This document shows, piece by piece, positions 1 to 10,649 of a stretch of DNA of 64,000 nucleotides. Source of the stretch: Lomentospora prolificans (Eukaryota; Ascomycota; Sordariomycetes; Microascales; Microascaceae); NCBI GenBank assembly GCA_029532625.1, contig JARFXM010000007.1, forward strand, positions 124,001 through 188,000, in the 5' to 3' direction. How positions within the stretch are numbered: the stretch's first letter is position 1; each line of letters starts with the position of its first letter. The notes below the pieces were generated by a model, which ran no database searches, was not told the DNA's origin, and was given only the letters and a program-made list of their open reading frames with translations. The position numbers were made by a program, and so were the translations under genes.

Positions 1-255
1 CGGCGGTGGTGGCTGTCTTGGTAGGGGGCCCGTTCGAGCCGGTGAGTCTTGGGAGACCCGGCCAAGCCGTCGTGGCGCCCGCGGTTGTGAAGTGGATGGA
101 CTCCGAGTAGGCGGGGAACGTCCAGCATGCTGCGTACATGGTAAAGCCGGATTCAAACCGGTACGTAATGCATTGGGAGTTTAGCGAATAGGCCCCAGAA
201 GCAGCACTTGAAGATGATTAGCCCGAGCACGGCCGAGTGAACGGCATAAGGAAAA

Positions 256-288
<33 letters not shown>

Positions 289-674
289 GACACCAACCAC
301 GCCGCAAAACTCAAACCGTTCCCGCAGACGCTGGGCGCAGGGTCGGAGAGCGTATACCCACAACATGTGGTCTTCCAAGAGCAAGAATCGCCGGTGCAGC
401 ATACGGCGGCATAGATGTCCGTGTTGAACATGCACGTCTCCCCCGGAGCGCACATGACCGGTGTCGTGCGGTCCTTGAAGCCGCATAGTTCGGGGATTTC
501 CACGGGATCCGGACCCGGGGTGATTACAGAACTTGGGGCTGCGCTGGTGGCCGTTGATAAGGTGCTCAAGGTGCTCCCTGTCAGGGACGCGGTCGCGTCT
601 GGGATAACGAGGGCAGGATCGACCCCTTTAAGCGTTGGGCCTCCGTCAATGAAGTTGGGATTCACCTTATCCAT
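1..674 (-). CDS. Cys-rich surface-type protein, partial (3' end outside window)
   Basis: Two exons are visible. Exon 1 (about 301-674) reads from ATG at 674: a Ser/Thr/Pro-rich stretch, then a Cys-rich block beginning LCGFKDRTTPVMCAPGETC and continuing to SVCGN. Exon 2 (about 206-1) continues in frame with NSQCITYRF, FTMYAACW and a Thr/Pro-rich tail that runs off the window. The Cys pattern (CG.., CxPGxTC, CC, CxxxxxC, then CxTY) resembles a common family of fungal extracellular or membrane-anchored proteins of unknown function, which usually end in a TM segment; that part is not in view. The intron (about 207-300) contains a 21-nt homopolymer. The exact donor is unsure: a GTGG or GTTG donor fits the frame better than the more obvious GTTTGA. 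No signal peptide is seen at this start, and the frame is open for about 17 codons upstream, so an additional 5' exon is possible. Confidence 0.55.
252..272. repeat. poly(A) run of 21 in an intron
   Basis: Uninterrupted A run on the + strand followed by GAAAA units. It lies inside the intron of the minus-strand surface-protein gene, so the transcript carries poly(U) there. Confidence 0.9.
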
Positions 675-3600
675 GTTCGAGCCGATGGGCGAGAGATATA
701 CGTCGACGGAGCGGGGGATTTCTCGTCAATGGACTCTCCGCCGTGGGTGCACCAAGCTGGCGGATGCTTCGAGGCGCTGGACTACGATGCGAGTGAGAGA
801 GTGAGAATCGCCAGCCTGGCAACTCAGAACACATCCCTCGCTGGCGAGAGCTGAGATGACCCAGCGCCTGTTCCATCTCTTTATGTGTTCGGGCTAACCA
901 GGTGGCTTGTCATTAGCCACGCCTGATTGGTGAAATGGAGCTCCCGTGCGTCCATGTGGCACATTCCCAATCCCGTTCAAGGTTAGGGCGAGCGCGCGCT
1001 CCCTTGATTCGCTCAAGGGGCAAGGGGGGGTCGATGCCAAACTGGATGTCAGTGGTGCTCCATGGTAAATAAAAAAGGGTGCAGGCCGGTTCAATAGTGT
1101 CGGAATTCATCCCTGCTCCGAGCCAGGTGAGGAATTCCAGCCAAGCCAGCTGGCCTTCGCTTATTAGTGCGTGCGCTAGCCAGCCAACGGCGGATTGCTT
1201 GAATCAGGCCGGGCACTAATACTACCAGGACTGTTGAACCAACTCCCTTTGGGAGGAGTGTAGAAAGCCTAGCCAGTTGGCGTGGAAACATGAAAGATAA
1301 TATCGATGGAAGCGGTTTTGTCTCTGCAACTTACAATGGATTGTACGAAGTATCTTGGTACTCTCGATCGTGTATGACAAACCAGCGGGACCAAAGATTG
1401 AATATTCCGGTATAGTTACAATTATTGCTGCGGCTACAACCCTCATCTTGTGTCTTATTACTCGAAAAAACCTTTGCTCTTGGAGCGTCACCCGTTGACC
1501 CAATCATCATCATGCAACTTTATTCCTGCAAAGTTGATGCTGGCTGGCTATATAACTACATCCCAACGTATGGACACTTTTAGGCCAGCAGCTATATATA
1601 TATATATATTTATGCGGCTAGGCGAGATTATTTGAACGATCCACGGTGATTATTTTGAACCTGTCACCCTCGCAGGTATTTAGAATACACCCCTTGCACC
1701 ATACCGAATCCAACATCCATACCTCAGGCAGCACCAAGATTCTTTGGGAATTTCAGTCTAATATTCAAAAATTCGGTAGCTTTTAGCCCGATGATTACTC
1801 CAGGTCACGCATAATCGCAGCAGTCCACTCCCAAGGATTCTCAGCTACCTTCTTCACAGGCTGGCATCTTCTTGTGTTCCCGACTCTTCCTAGCCACTTT
1901 AAGTAATAATTCTTTATATATAACCTCTTGAACTACTTACTATAATGACATCCCTCTTCCCCCTCTAAAGCTGCTAGAATTGCTCTCCAGGTTGTAATTG
2001 TCGAGCCTGACGTTATTTGGCAGTGTTAATGGCATCGTGATATCAGGAGGGCGAAAAACTGGAAGCTGGCTATAATGTTAGGTGAAGAAAAAAATATTAG
2101 TGCCGCCTGGCTTTGGGCCGGCAAAATGTGACGATGTTTTATTTTTAGGTATTAAGGATGTAGGTGCCACGAATGAATTTTTGTTATCTGCCCCGAGCCT
2201 CGCAATGACGGCGAGCATAATGACGAAACCAACCTTCTCTTGTTCCGGTTTGAATTCCTCTACGGTAATACGGATTTCAGAGGCGGTGGGCACAACCCAG
2301 GGTCGCCATTGAGTTTGGATTTCGCGACAGCCTCTCTTCTCCAACGACGCTCTTTTGGACGAGTGGGATCTGGCATTCGATAAGTCGGTTCGCATCCAGT
2401 ATCGCCATCCACACGCTAACAGGGGCAACCTTTAATTCCCTCGCCTGTCCAGAGAGCTTCCTCTGCGCGGCCTGCCCTCTTGCATCTCACTTCGAACCTG
2501 ACTGTGGGCGCCAAAAGTCGATTCCCCGGTCCGACCGCTGCAACGCTACCAAGCCTGGAGTCTATAATAGTTTCCAGAATTTCGTAATTACCGTTGTCCG
2601 GCGGCGCGCTCAACATCTTTGCCGCCTGCCGAGGGAGGTTTCCCAGCCCATTCACCCAGCTCCTGATCCTGACATTTGAGTCCGGGGCTTGGATACGAGA
2701 AGCTCCCTATACCGAGGTAAGGCAGGCTAATACTCGCATCCGTGAAAAGCGCGGCGAGCTGCGCGAGGTCCTACAACTTCTTAACTTAGGAGATTCTTAC
2801 GATCCTGGTTTGGGGAGTTGATGAAGGAAAGAGAGCAGTTCTTTCAATAATTAGAACAGGGTGAAAGGTCTCCATATAGAAGAATCAGCCTCCGCAATTT
2901 TCTTGGTCAGCCTGAATAATTAGTAGATCATGGTCTCTCAGTCCTTTACACATGTAAACATACCTGCTTTCTTCACTGTCCTACTTCAACATATTGTAGT
3001 AGAGGTTCGGATATCTCTACTGTCACGGTGTTGGTTCGCAAGGTTGTGTTGGGGAATAAATAACCTATACAGGGCCGCACGTAGCAGTTTCTTTTCAAAG
3101 TGGACTGCCTGCTTAGACTTCCAGTACTACTAAGTCATGGGAGTGGTTTTATTTGTGCCCAGTTTCTTGGGAGATTGGTGAATTTGTGCCTGGAGAGATG
3201 AGGCTGTTTTGGCATTTTGGTATTGCCTGGCATTGTATTTGCCTGATCCCTCATATCTCTGCTGCGTGACGGATGAGTGAAGCTAAGAGATTAATTGTAA
3301 CCTTGTGCCTGCTGCTGGCTATGCTGACAGGGTTATACCATGTCGTCAATGTTAATGCCATCCGGCTTCCGAATTGACTCTAACTACGGCTTGCGGCCCC
3401 ACAAGTCAAGCCGTTCGGATGGCCCCACTTCTTCAGGGGATCATTTTGGAGCAAGGAATCAAACCCGCCGGACGCGCGGTGCGCTGGAGTTCCGCCGCCC
3501 ATCTCTAACCTCGTGTTCTCCCGTGCTGTAGGGCATGTATAGCATGCCACAAACAACGCCTGCCATGGTTAATAGCCCTAAGCAGCTTTCGTTTCCGGCA

Positions 3601-5770
3601 CGCTCACCGCCATCGGATCAGAGCGAAGTTCACCGGACGGCGACTCTGAATGTCACCTCGTGTGAGTATTTAAGGGAAAAGGAAAAAGTAAAGAAGGAAA
3701 ATAAGAAGTGGGGCGTTACATGGTCCTCGAACCTCTTGATCAATCATGAAACAGAAAGGCTAAAGACTTGACTGGAGTTGCGAGGCGCGCTGGCTCCGGC
3801 CTGTAAGGGAAAAGAAACAGCAGCGATCGTCTTTTGTAACTACTATATTATTAGAGAGCAACTAATGCTTCACATCTTTATCGCAGTTTAACTATCAATC
3901 TAACCTTCATGATGACGATAGAATAGATCTCCCGTCTGAATAACCTCACTGGGACTTGGCGATTGAATCTTTGATTTACAAATACTTCGTCCGGCGGTAC
4001 TTCTGTGCTGTAGTATTCTTGCATTGCCATTAAGTACCAGCACAGAGAATATATTCCACGACCATTAGAAGAGAACACTGCTGCAATTTTTATATGCTTA
4101 ATTCGGTGTTATTACATATGAAATATATTGAGCTAGGATATAGAATAAACATCGCGCTCTTCGCCATGCTATATATTTGAACGGCCTCATCGCTGGTCTC
4201 TGGCATCTGAAACGGCCAAAAATTGAAAGGTTATACATGAACTCAAATCCTGCTCCATCCACTCTAGTCGATTTGTGGTGTAACTCATCTTGGTTCTTAC
4301 CGAATCTTGTCAGTCAGTAATGACTAGCTATGAAACAAAAACTCGTCAAAGCGCCGAAATTCGCATGGCAGCCCTTTTCGAACACGCGTCTCAGAAGTTA
4401 CTATTAATAAGGCTCTGCCCAGAACAAATCCTTCCCAAGCGTTCGAGATTGACATCCGACAGACTCCGTTCAGCGAGTATCTCGTATTTGCGCGAGTATA
4501 CGTGAGAACCGTTGGGTGGCTCTTGGTCAAAGGGCTAAAAGGACTGCAAGCTGCGTGTCCAACGTGGGGGTAATTCCCGCCCTTGGGCCAATCCGCAGGT
4601 CCTGGAGGGTGGGGGGAGAGGAGCGGGAGATGGGCAAACTGGCCTTCAGTGTGTACTGATTTCCAAGCCTTATAGTGAGCAAGTTCTCTAGCTTCTTGCG
4701 ATTTATATCACGGCCGACTGTGGTTTTAGACTGGTGACGAGAGGAACCAGAGCTTGATCGCGGAGAACACCACGCTTGGTGGACGTACTGGTAGCCTCCG
4801 CTCTTCTTCGGAGGCTAGGACAGCTAATCTAGGTTCATATCTCAGGGGCAAAGCGGAAAAGAAGAGTCGGGCTGGATCGAGTCGAGGGACAAAAAAGGTC
4901 TGCATCAGACATGCATCGGACTTTGGCAAAGAAGGAGGTCGAGGGGGGCCAGAATTTTAAATAAATAGGAAACCAGATGACCACTGTCCAATGTACAATG
5001 TATCCGTACATATCAGGTATGAATTGGGGGAATGTGAAACTCTGTGAGGTTGGGGCCGTGTCCGCAAGGCCCGAGAAGTGAGTGACAACATGTGCTACAG
5101 AAGGAGCTGCGCCTCCGCCATCTCAGGTTTCCGCTCAAAAGAGACGGCAGGGGAATGAAGGGCGGTGGGCCGAGGGTCAACAGCAGCTCCTCTCGCCTAG
5201 AGATGACCCAATGCAAGTAATTAACGCCGCATGGAGTGAGACACTTGATACGACTTCGTCAACATGTGCTCACCATCCAGAGAATAGTGACCGATGTGAT
5301 GAGATACAACACACACCTTATTATCGAGGCGCCTGTCGGCACACCAGCCGGCTTCGGTGACCTCGTTCCGAGAGAACGGGCGTCGTTGATATGCACGGCT
5401 TCCCGCTACGATTTCCGGTTCTCCGTGGTGCAGTGGTTACGGTTCTCTTTCGCTTGCGTTATGTAGCAAGTACTACTCGCTCGTGGCCTTTGGGCTTTGA
5501 GGGTTTACACGGGCATGATCTCCGTATTCCAAGCTGATTGGCGACGGCATGAAATCGACGTCGGACATTCCCGACTACACAAGTGCACAGAGCGGAAGAT
5601 CAAGTTGAGAAACTCGTCCCATTGCCAAGGGTCGTTACCGAGTATTATGGATGTTTGTTTTGCTGGCATTCTCCTATGCCCCCCTGAAACTTCGCCTCCT
5701 GCAACTCAAAAGTCCTTGGTTAATCCAGATTCGAATTAATACTAAGTGCAACTCCATCTCTCAAATCACC
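675..5770. other. gene-poor stretch, no recognisable gene
   Basis: About 5 kb with only short ORFs that overlap on both strands and match nothing I recognise. A frame on the + strand is open from about 2268 to 2675, and a small + ORF at 2594-2821 has a protein-like end (TRIREKRGELREVLQLLNL), but no start, splice pattern or domain supports a gene. A perfect 9-bp stem with an 8-nt loop lies at 4792-4817 (arms 4792-4800 and 4809-4817). An AT dinucleotide tract is at about 1595-1610. Nothing else stands out. Confidence 0.6.
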
Positions 5771-8700
5771 CTAGCCTGCCCATGGATCCTCGACGGCGGG
5801 GTCCGGGATAGGGCCGTCGGCAACCTCCCAGTTCACGACGGGGTAGATGGTCAACGATCCACCGCCGCCTTCAAGCGGACAGGCTACCTTGTCGCTGAGG
5901 ATGTCGCAGCTTATGGGCACGTGTCCTATCCATGTGCCATTGAATACGATGCTGTTGGGCACGCAGAGTTAGTGAGAAACCTCCTCTTCTTTTTTTTTTT
6001 TTTTTTCGAATGAGTGTTAGCAGATGGCAGAAGAAGGCATGGTGCCTTCAGCTGAAAAAGAGAAGAGAAAAAAGAAGCGGGACCGAGAGTAAAGAAGAGA
6101 AAAAAAAAAAAAAAAAAACTTACGGGTGGTCGGGATCCTTGTCCTCGCAATACCAGCTCGTGTTAAACTCCATGTACCCCGTCGCGACGTCAAACACAAG
6201 GCTCGAACCGAGCGTCAGCGGAAAGGGCCTCTCCCCAACCCCGAACACCGTTCCGGGCTGGCTCCGCGCCAGATACGGCGTCAAGGCCTCCACGCTGTAG
6301 TAAATGGGGTTCGGCACGGCGATCTCGAGCCCGAACGTCAGCGCCTCGTTGCGGAGCATGAATCTCAGCGACGGCACCGTCTCGTCGGGGGCATCGGGGT
6401 CGTACGATGACGTTTCGGTCGGGAAGGAGACGTCAAAGGACCAGCTGTCGAAGACCCACGCGAGACCGGGGGAGAGGGAAATGGCGGTGCAGCTGCTGCC
6501 CTTTGGTTTGTCCGCGAACTCGGGCGGTTCTTTGGAGAGAGGTTCCTGGCCCGTCAAGGACCCCGTGAGGATAATGGGCTCGCTGGCGTCACTCGACGAC
6601 CCAGCCAGGTTGATGTCGTCGATGTCGTAGATGGAACCGGGCGGCGGGGCTGAGTACATGGTGCCGCACCAGTTCGAAACGTCATACCGCATGCAAGCGG
6701 TCCAGGGGACCCAGTTGAAGGAGTTTGTATAGCACTGCGTGTATAGGCGCGAGACGGTCTGAGTGCACGTGAAGGAACTCTGCTGCCAGGGGATCCACTC
6801 GTCCAAAGGCGCCTCGGCTGTGAAGCGGATACTAGTACGGAGGCATCAAAAGAGATGTGATTGTCAGTAGACAAGCAGGGAATTGTCAATGTTCCTTGGA
6901 CGGAAAAGGCTGGGCAAGGCAAGCGTAGAGACAAGCTAAACACGGTAATATTAACTCACGGGATTCCACTCTCGGTGTCAGCGCAGTACCACGTCTGATT
7001 GATCTTCAATAACGCGTAGGTTGCGTTCTCCACCGTGATGTCGGGTGTCCAGAACACCCACGTGTCTATCTCGAAGAGCGGTCGCACGCTGTGTGAATCC
7101 GGGTCCCGACACCGCAGCCACTTGCCCGCCCGGAATTGCGAGAGCCAATCCAGCTCTTCGCTCTCCGTCGCAAAGCTTGTCGCGTCGTCGAAGAAGCACC
7201 GTACCTCGGCTGAGCTGGGGTTGTGGGTCAAGACGATCTCGAGCCTGTGGGTGACGCTGTCGTATTGGGTCAGGTTGTCTTCCGGGTGAATCTTCCAGCC
7301 GTGAGAATCCACCCACGGGCTGTCCCAGAAGGTCACGTTGGTCGTATAAGCGATGTGATTGATGGTCCAGGACGGGCGGGATGAACGAGCCGTGCAGCCT
7401 GGTGTGGATGCGCTGTCGGGGAGGAGGGCAGCGGCTACGGGGTTGATACGCGGTGAGGCGCCGGCAAGACTGCCGGGGAGCAGCGTCGTGTCGGCGGTGC
7501 ACTGGGAAGAGGTAGGGCAGAATAGGGGCATCTCAGCTGAGGCCTCGGATGCGAATGAAAGACTATGAGGTATTATAGTCGAGGCATGAGTCAATCCGCT
7601 AATACTGATCTGCCATGTGCCATACACGGCTTTTGGGGACCACTCACTTGCCACATGACCAGTCGGCCTTGATGTAGAGTATATTGTCTGCGATGTGGTA
7701 GTAAACGTCAAACACGTCAGTTGTCATGCTTTCACTATCCTCCCTAATCTCACACCGAACTAACAAGTGAGCATCGTTAAGCCAGTAAAACGCGTCGGGG
7801 TCGGGGTCGGGGTGCTCCTCCCCGACGGCCCCGCTCGAACACTCGACGATTGTCCCCGTTGCCTTGTTGGTAAGGGTAAAGTTTACCGACGTGCCCTGCA
7901 GCCGCCCACCGTCAAACGTTGCTTCCGGCCAGGACTCGTACTGCGGAGACAGGACGAAACTCTCAACCTCGAACTCCGGACTTGTCAAGGACCGGTCGAC
8001 GCACGCTCTCACCGGGGTCAAAGCCCCATCGCCGTCTGCCGGGTCGGGAGCGGAAACGGGCTCGCGCTGGAAGCTGATTTCGTGGGTTGGGGCGATGAGA
8101 TTGGCGTCCACGGTCGGAGATGGTGGGGATACGTCACACTCGTAGAATAAGGCGTCAACCTCTTTGTCGATATATCTAGGACAGGTGTGGTTCATGGCGA
8201 CGTTGGCGCTAGCCTAGTATATTTGACTTTGGAAATTTCCGGATAAGTGAGCGTCTTTATCAAACTATTATTATAGCCAGCGACTACGCCGCCCCGCTCG
8301 ATCTTCTTGGTGAGACACAACGTCCCAACCGCGAGATTGGGATTTTGTGGTTGAGGATGGCGCGATGATAATACATGTTTTGTACTTCCTACCAATATTA
8401 CTTACGGGAAAAGCCCATCCTGCGGCTCACAGAGCCACATCTGAGAGATGTACAACCTCTCATCCCTTCCTGTGTTTGTGAAATACGGGATATACTTGAG
8501 CAGAAACCGGTTGGCAAGTGAGTCGGTCTCATCATCTTGGTCGGCCCCAAGGGCCCTGCAGCTGCCAAACGACCATTTCAGCTCGATCTCGAAGCGGGTG
8601 CTCCGGGGTGTCCAGGGCCCCCACGAGCACGACATTGTATAGTCGTTGGCCTCGTCGGTTAGCTGGAAGTCCAAGGCGTAGATGGGATCGTCGGGGGTCT

Positions 8701-9001
8701 GCGTGCGGAAGTCGGCCGTCATGGTGACGTTTGAGACGACGTAGATGGGCGCGGCGAAGTCCGGGTCGGTGCATGGGCTCGGGGGTCTGGCGTAGGCGCT
8801 GGCTACGGCTGATGGGACTCCCTCTAGATCTGAGGAGCCAGTGCTTCGGTCAGATCTGCTGCTTTTCTCGGTCGATTCCGGTATGAAGGAGATGGAAGTT
8901 CCATCGTTGCTAGTCCGCGGCGCGGTAGTTGTCGCTTTGTCGGATTGGCAGTTGGCCAGAGACGCGGCCACCAGTCCGAGGAGCTGAAATGGCAGCATCA
9001 T
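5771..9001 (-). CDS. secreted modular protein, 882 aa, five exons each carrying one W-x-C repeat module
   Basis: Exons: 9001-8406, 8208-7648, 7562-6960, 6831-6124, 5951-5771; the lengths (596, 561, 603, 708, 181 nt) keep frame to TAG at 5771. The start MMLPFQLLGLVAASLANCQS is a signal peptide. Exons 1-4 each encode one module of about 190-235 residues. A strand-like segment with a Cys comes first (FQLTDEANDYTMSC; VNFTLTNKATGTIVEC), and each ends in a hydrophobic strand plus W-x-C (LYISQMWLC, LYIKADWSC, LLKINQTWYC, YMEFNTSWYC). Exon 5 has a shorter module with GTWIGHVPISC. All four introns are phase 2 and lie a few residues after the W-x-C, so exons 2-4 are symmetric 2-2 units. Such extracellular modules occur in ascomycete secreted hypotheticals; function is unknown. 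There are several N-glycosylation sequons (NVT, NHT, NFT, NQT, NTS). I see no catalytic motif. Adhesion, a cell-wall role or an effector-like role are all guesses. Confidence 0.85.
5990..6118. repeat. facing homopolymer runs, T17 and A19, in one intron
   Basis: T run at 5990-6006 and A run at 6100-6118 inside the last intron (5952-6123) of the secreted modular protein gene. In the minus-strand transcript this gives poly(U) next to the 5' splice site and poly(A) upstream of the 3' splice site, so the two could pair. Confidence 0.85.
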
Positions 9002-9552
9002 CCGTCTATTAGAAGTTAAGGATTTCTCACCCGTCCTGAGAGAAGCAAAGGTTTGACAGAACAGGTTAAGAGCAAAAGCGACTAGTTAAATTCCGAAGAT
9101 GCCCGGTTCTTGAGGTCTCGGGTCCCGATAAGTCCACAACGCCACAGCGTGTGCGTCACCCCCACCGCGGAGCTTTATTGTGTTAATATACATTGCTGTA
9201 CACCTCATTTAATCTAACCCCAAGCTCTCCTAAACAGATCTACTTTGGCACTCACGATTGCGGCACAGAGCCATGTCCTAGTAAGAGTACGTGCGTAAGG
9301 ATCCGGATATTATATCGCCACGACGCATAGAGGGGCGGATAAATAGAGATGTTCGTACAAACTGCTGGCCATCCGTACCTATATTGGGTGGACGTTGGCG
9401 CTGCATCACACGACCAGCGCGCTTGCGCCTCTCATGGCGCTGGAAACACTAGGAGCAGAATAATACCAAGTCCGGCATACGAGCGAGTCCCAATCCAGAT
9501 GATGAGAACACTAACCTGTTAATCCCCTTTAATAACCGAACTCTCATCTAAC
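9002..9552. other. intergenic, 5' flank of the secreted modular protein gene
   Basis: Only short non-conserved ORFs. It should hold the promoter of the minus-strand gene ending at 9001 and the 3' flank of the hypothetical gene at 9553. No clear TATA element was identified. Confidence 0.5.
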
Positions 9553-10061
9553 TCATAGACAGCTACTAGCTTCTTCGTATCCAAACAACACGTCGTCTAG
9601 AGCGGCAATGATAGTATCCAGTTGGCTAGCGCCAACATCATACCCAGAGCAGACAGTGCCGGATGCCGAAAACATCAGCCATCAGACGAACATACACACC
9701 TCGGTAAATGGCTTCGGATAAATTCGGAATCCAATTCCAGCAAACCTTTCTGAACGCCACGAGTCTTCCTAATCTCATCTCTACGGAATGTCTATCTATG
9801 TCAGTGTATGGCGTTCCTTTTACCAAGGTGCGGCTCTGCTCTAATACTCACCAACTCGTAGGAGCAAAGGACAGCCAAGTGATAATCCACCTTGAGGATC
9901 CTTGTAACATCCGGTATTGATTGCGGCTGAGCAGTATTAGCTAGTGAAGCTAGGGGAAGATCGAGATTTGCTATCTGACTTGGAGCCTCGACGTAGAGCC
10001 GGGGTTGATCTACTCGCCTCTTGGATGGGTCGTAAGATATTGCATTCTTAATACTTTGCAC
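9553..10061 (-). CDS. hypothetical protein, last three exons (5' end unresolved)
   Basis: Three exons join cleanly: (about 10061)-9852, 9778-9696 and 9625-9553, with donors GTGAGT and GTATGT and acceptors after GTAGAG and CGCTAG. The joined product runs through RILKVDYHLAVLCSYEL, then MRLGRLVAFRKVCWN, IPNLSEAIYRGV and QLDTIIAALDDVLFGYEEA to TGA. Consistent intron phases (0, then 2) and a protein-like helical composition support a real gene. I do not recognise the family. The first exon is uncertain: the frame is open upstream to about 10090 with no ATG, so a 5' exon is likely. A short minus ORF at 10278-10072 begins with a signal-peptide-like MALIWSYYICVTVLLSLTLL and might be that exon, but I could not join the two convincingly. 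Confidence 0.4.
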
Positions 10062-10649
10062 TGTATCTCTTCTACCCTGCCTGCGTCGTGTCTAAATAGG
10101 ACCACATCAGATTATACGAATAAACTATTAGAGGCTGAAATGCCAAATGAGGGACAACCTGCTCCGACGAAATACGAAGTATGCTAAGGGCGTGGAAATC
10201 TTGGGCTTGGGCAAAGCAAAGCAAAGTTAGTGACAATAACACAGTTACGCAGATATAATACGACCAAATCAAGGCCAATTTATTGACAGGAACAAACTCC
10301 TTTTAATATCCTTAAGCGGACTCCCGTACTTATCATATCAAATAGTACTAAAGTATGGTGAATATTGAGTATTAAATCTTGGTTAGAAACGGGTCTGAGA
10401 TTACTTCAAGTGTGTTTAATATCGAATGCTCCATCATAGTAACTATACAAAGTTTCGTTAGCACCATTCCTCAGCGTACATCAACTGACTAAGCCAGCTT
10501 GATTATATAATTTGCGGGATTTGGTTTAGGGTTTTAGACGTAGCTAAATTTTCGCCGATAAGTGGTTTTCTTGGTCAAACAGCAACGACGACAAAAAGAA
10601 AACATAATCATCATCATCAGCGGACTACATTTTTCGAAGCCTAACCAAA
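10062..10649. other. intergenic between a hypothetical gene and adenylosuccinate lyase
   Basis: Contains the unjoined signal-peptide-like minus ORF (10278-10072) and then AT-rich DNA that should include the promoter and 5' leader of the lyase gene. No defined control site was recognised. Confidence 0.4.

Noticed and set aside
5428..5515. tRNA-like A-box (TGGTGCAGTGG) on the + strand
   Set aside because: The downstream B-box position (GGTTTACACGG) does not fit, and I could not fold a convincing acceptor and anticodon stem. At most a decayed tRNA; tRNAscan would decide.
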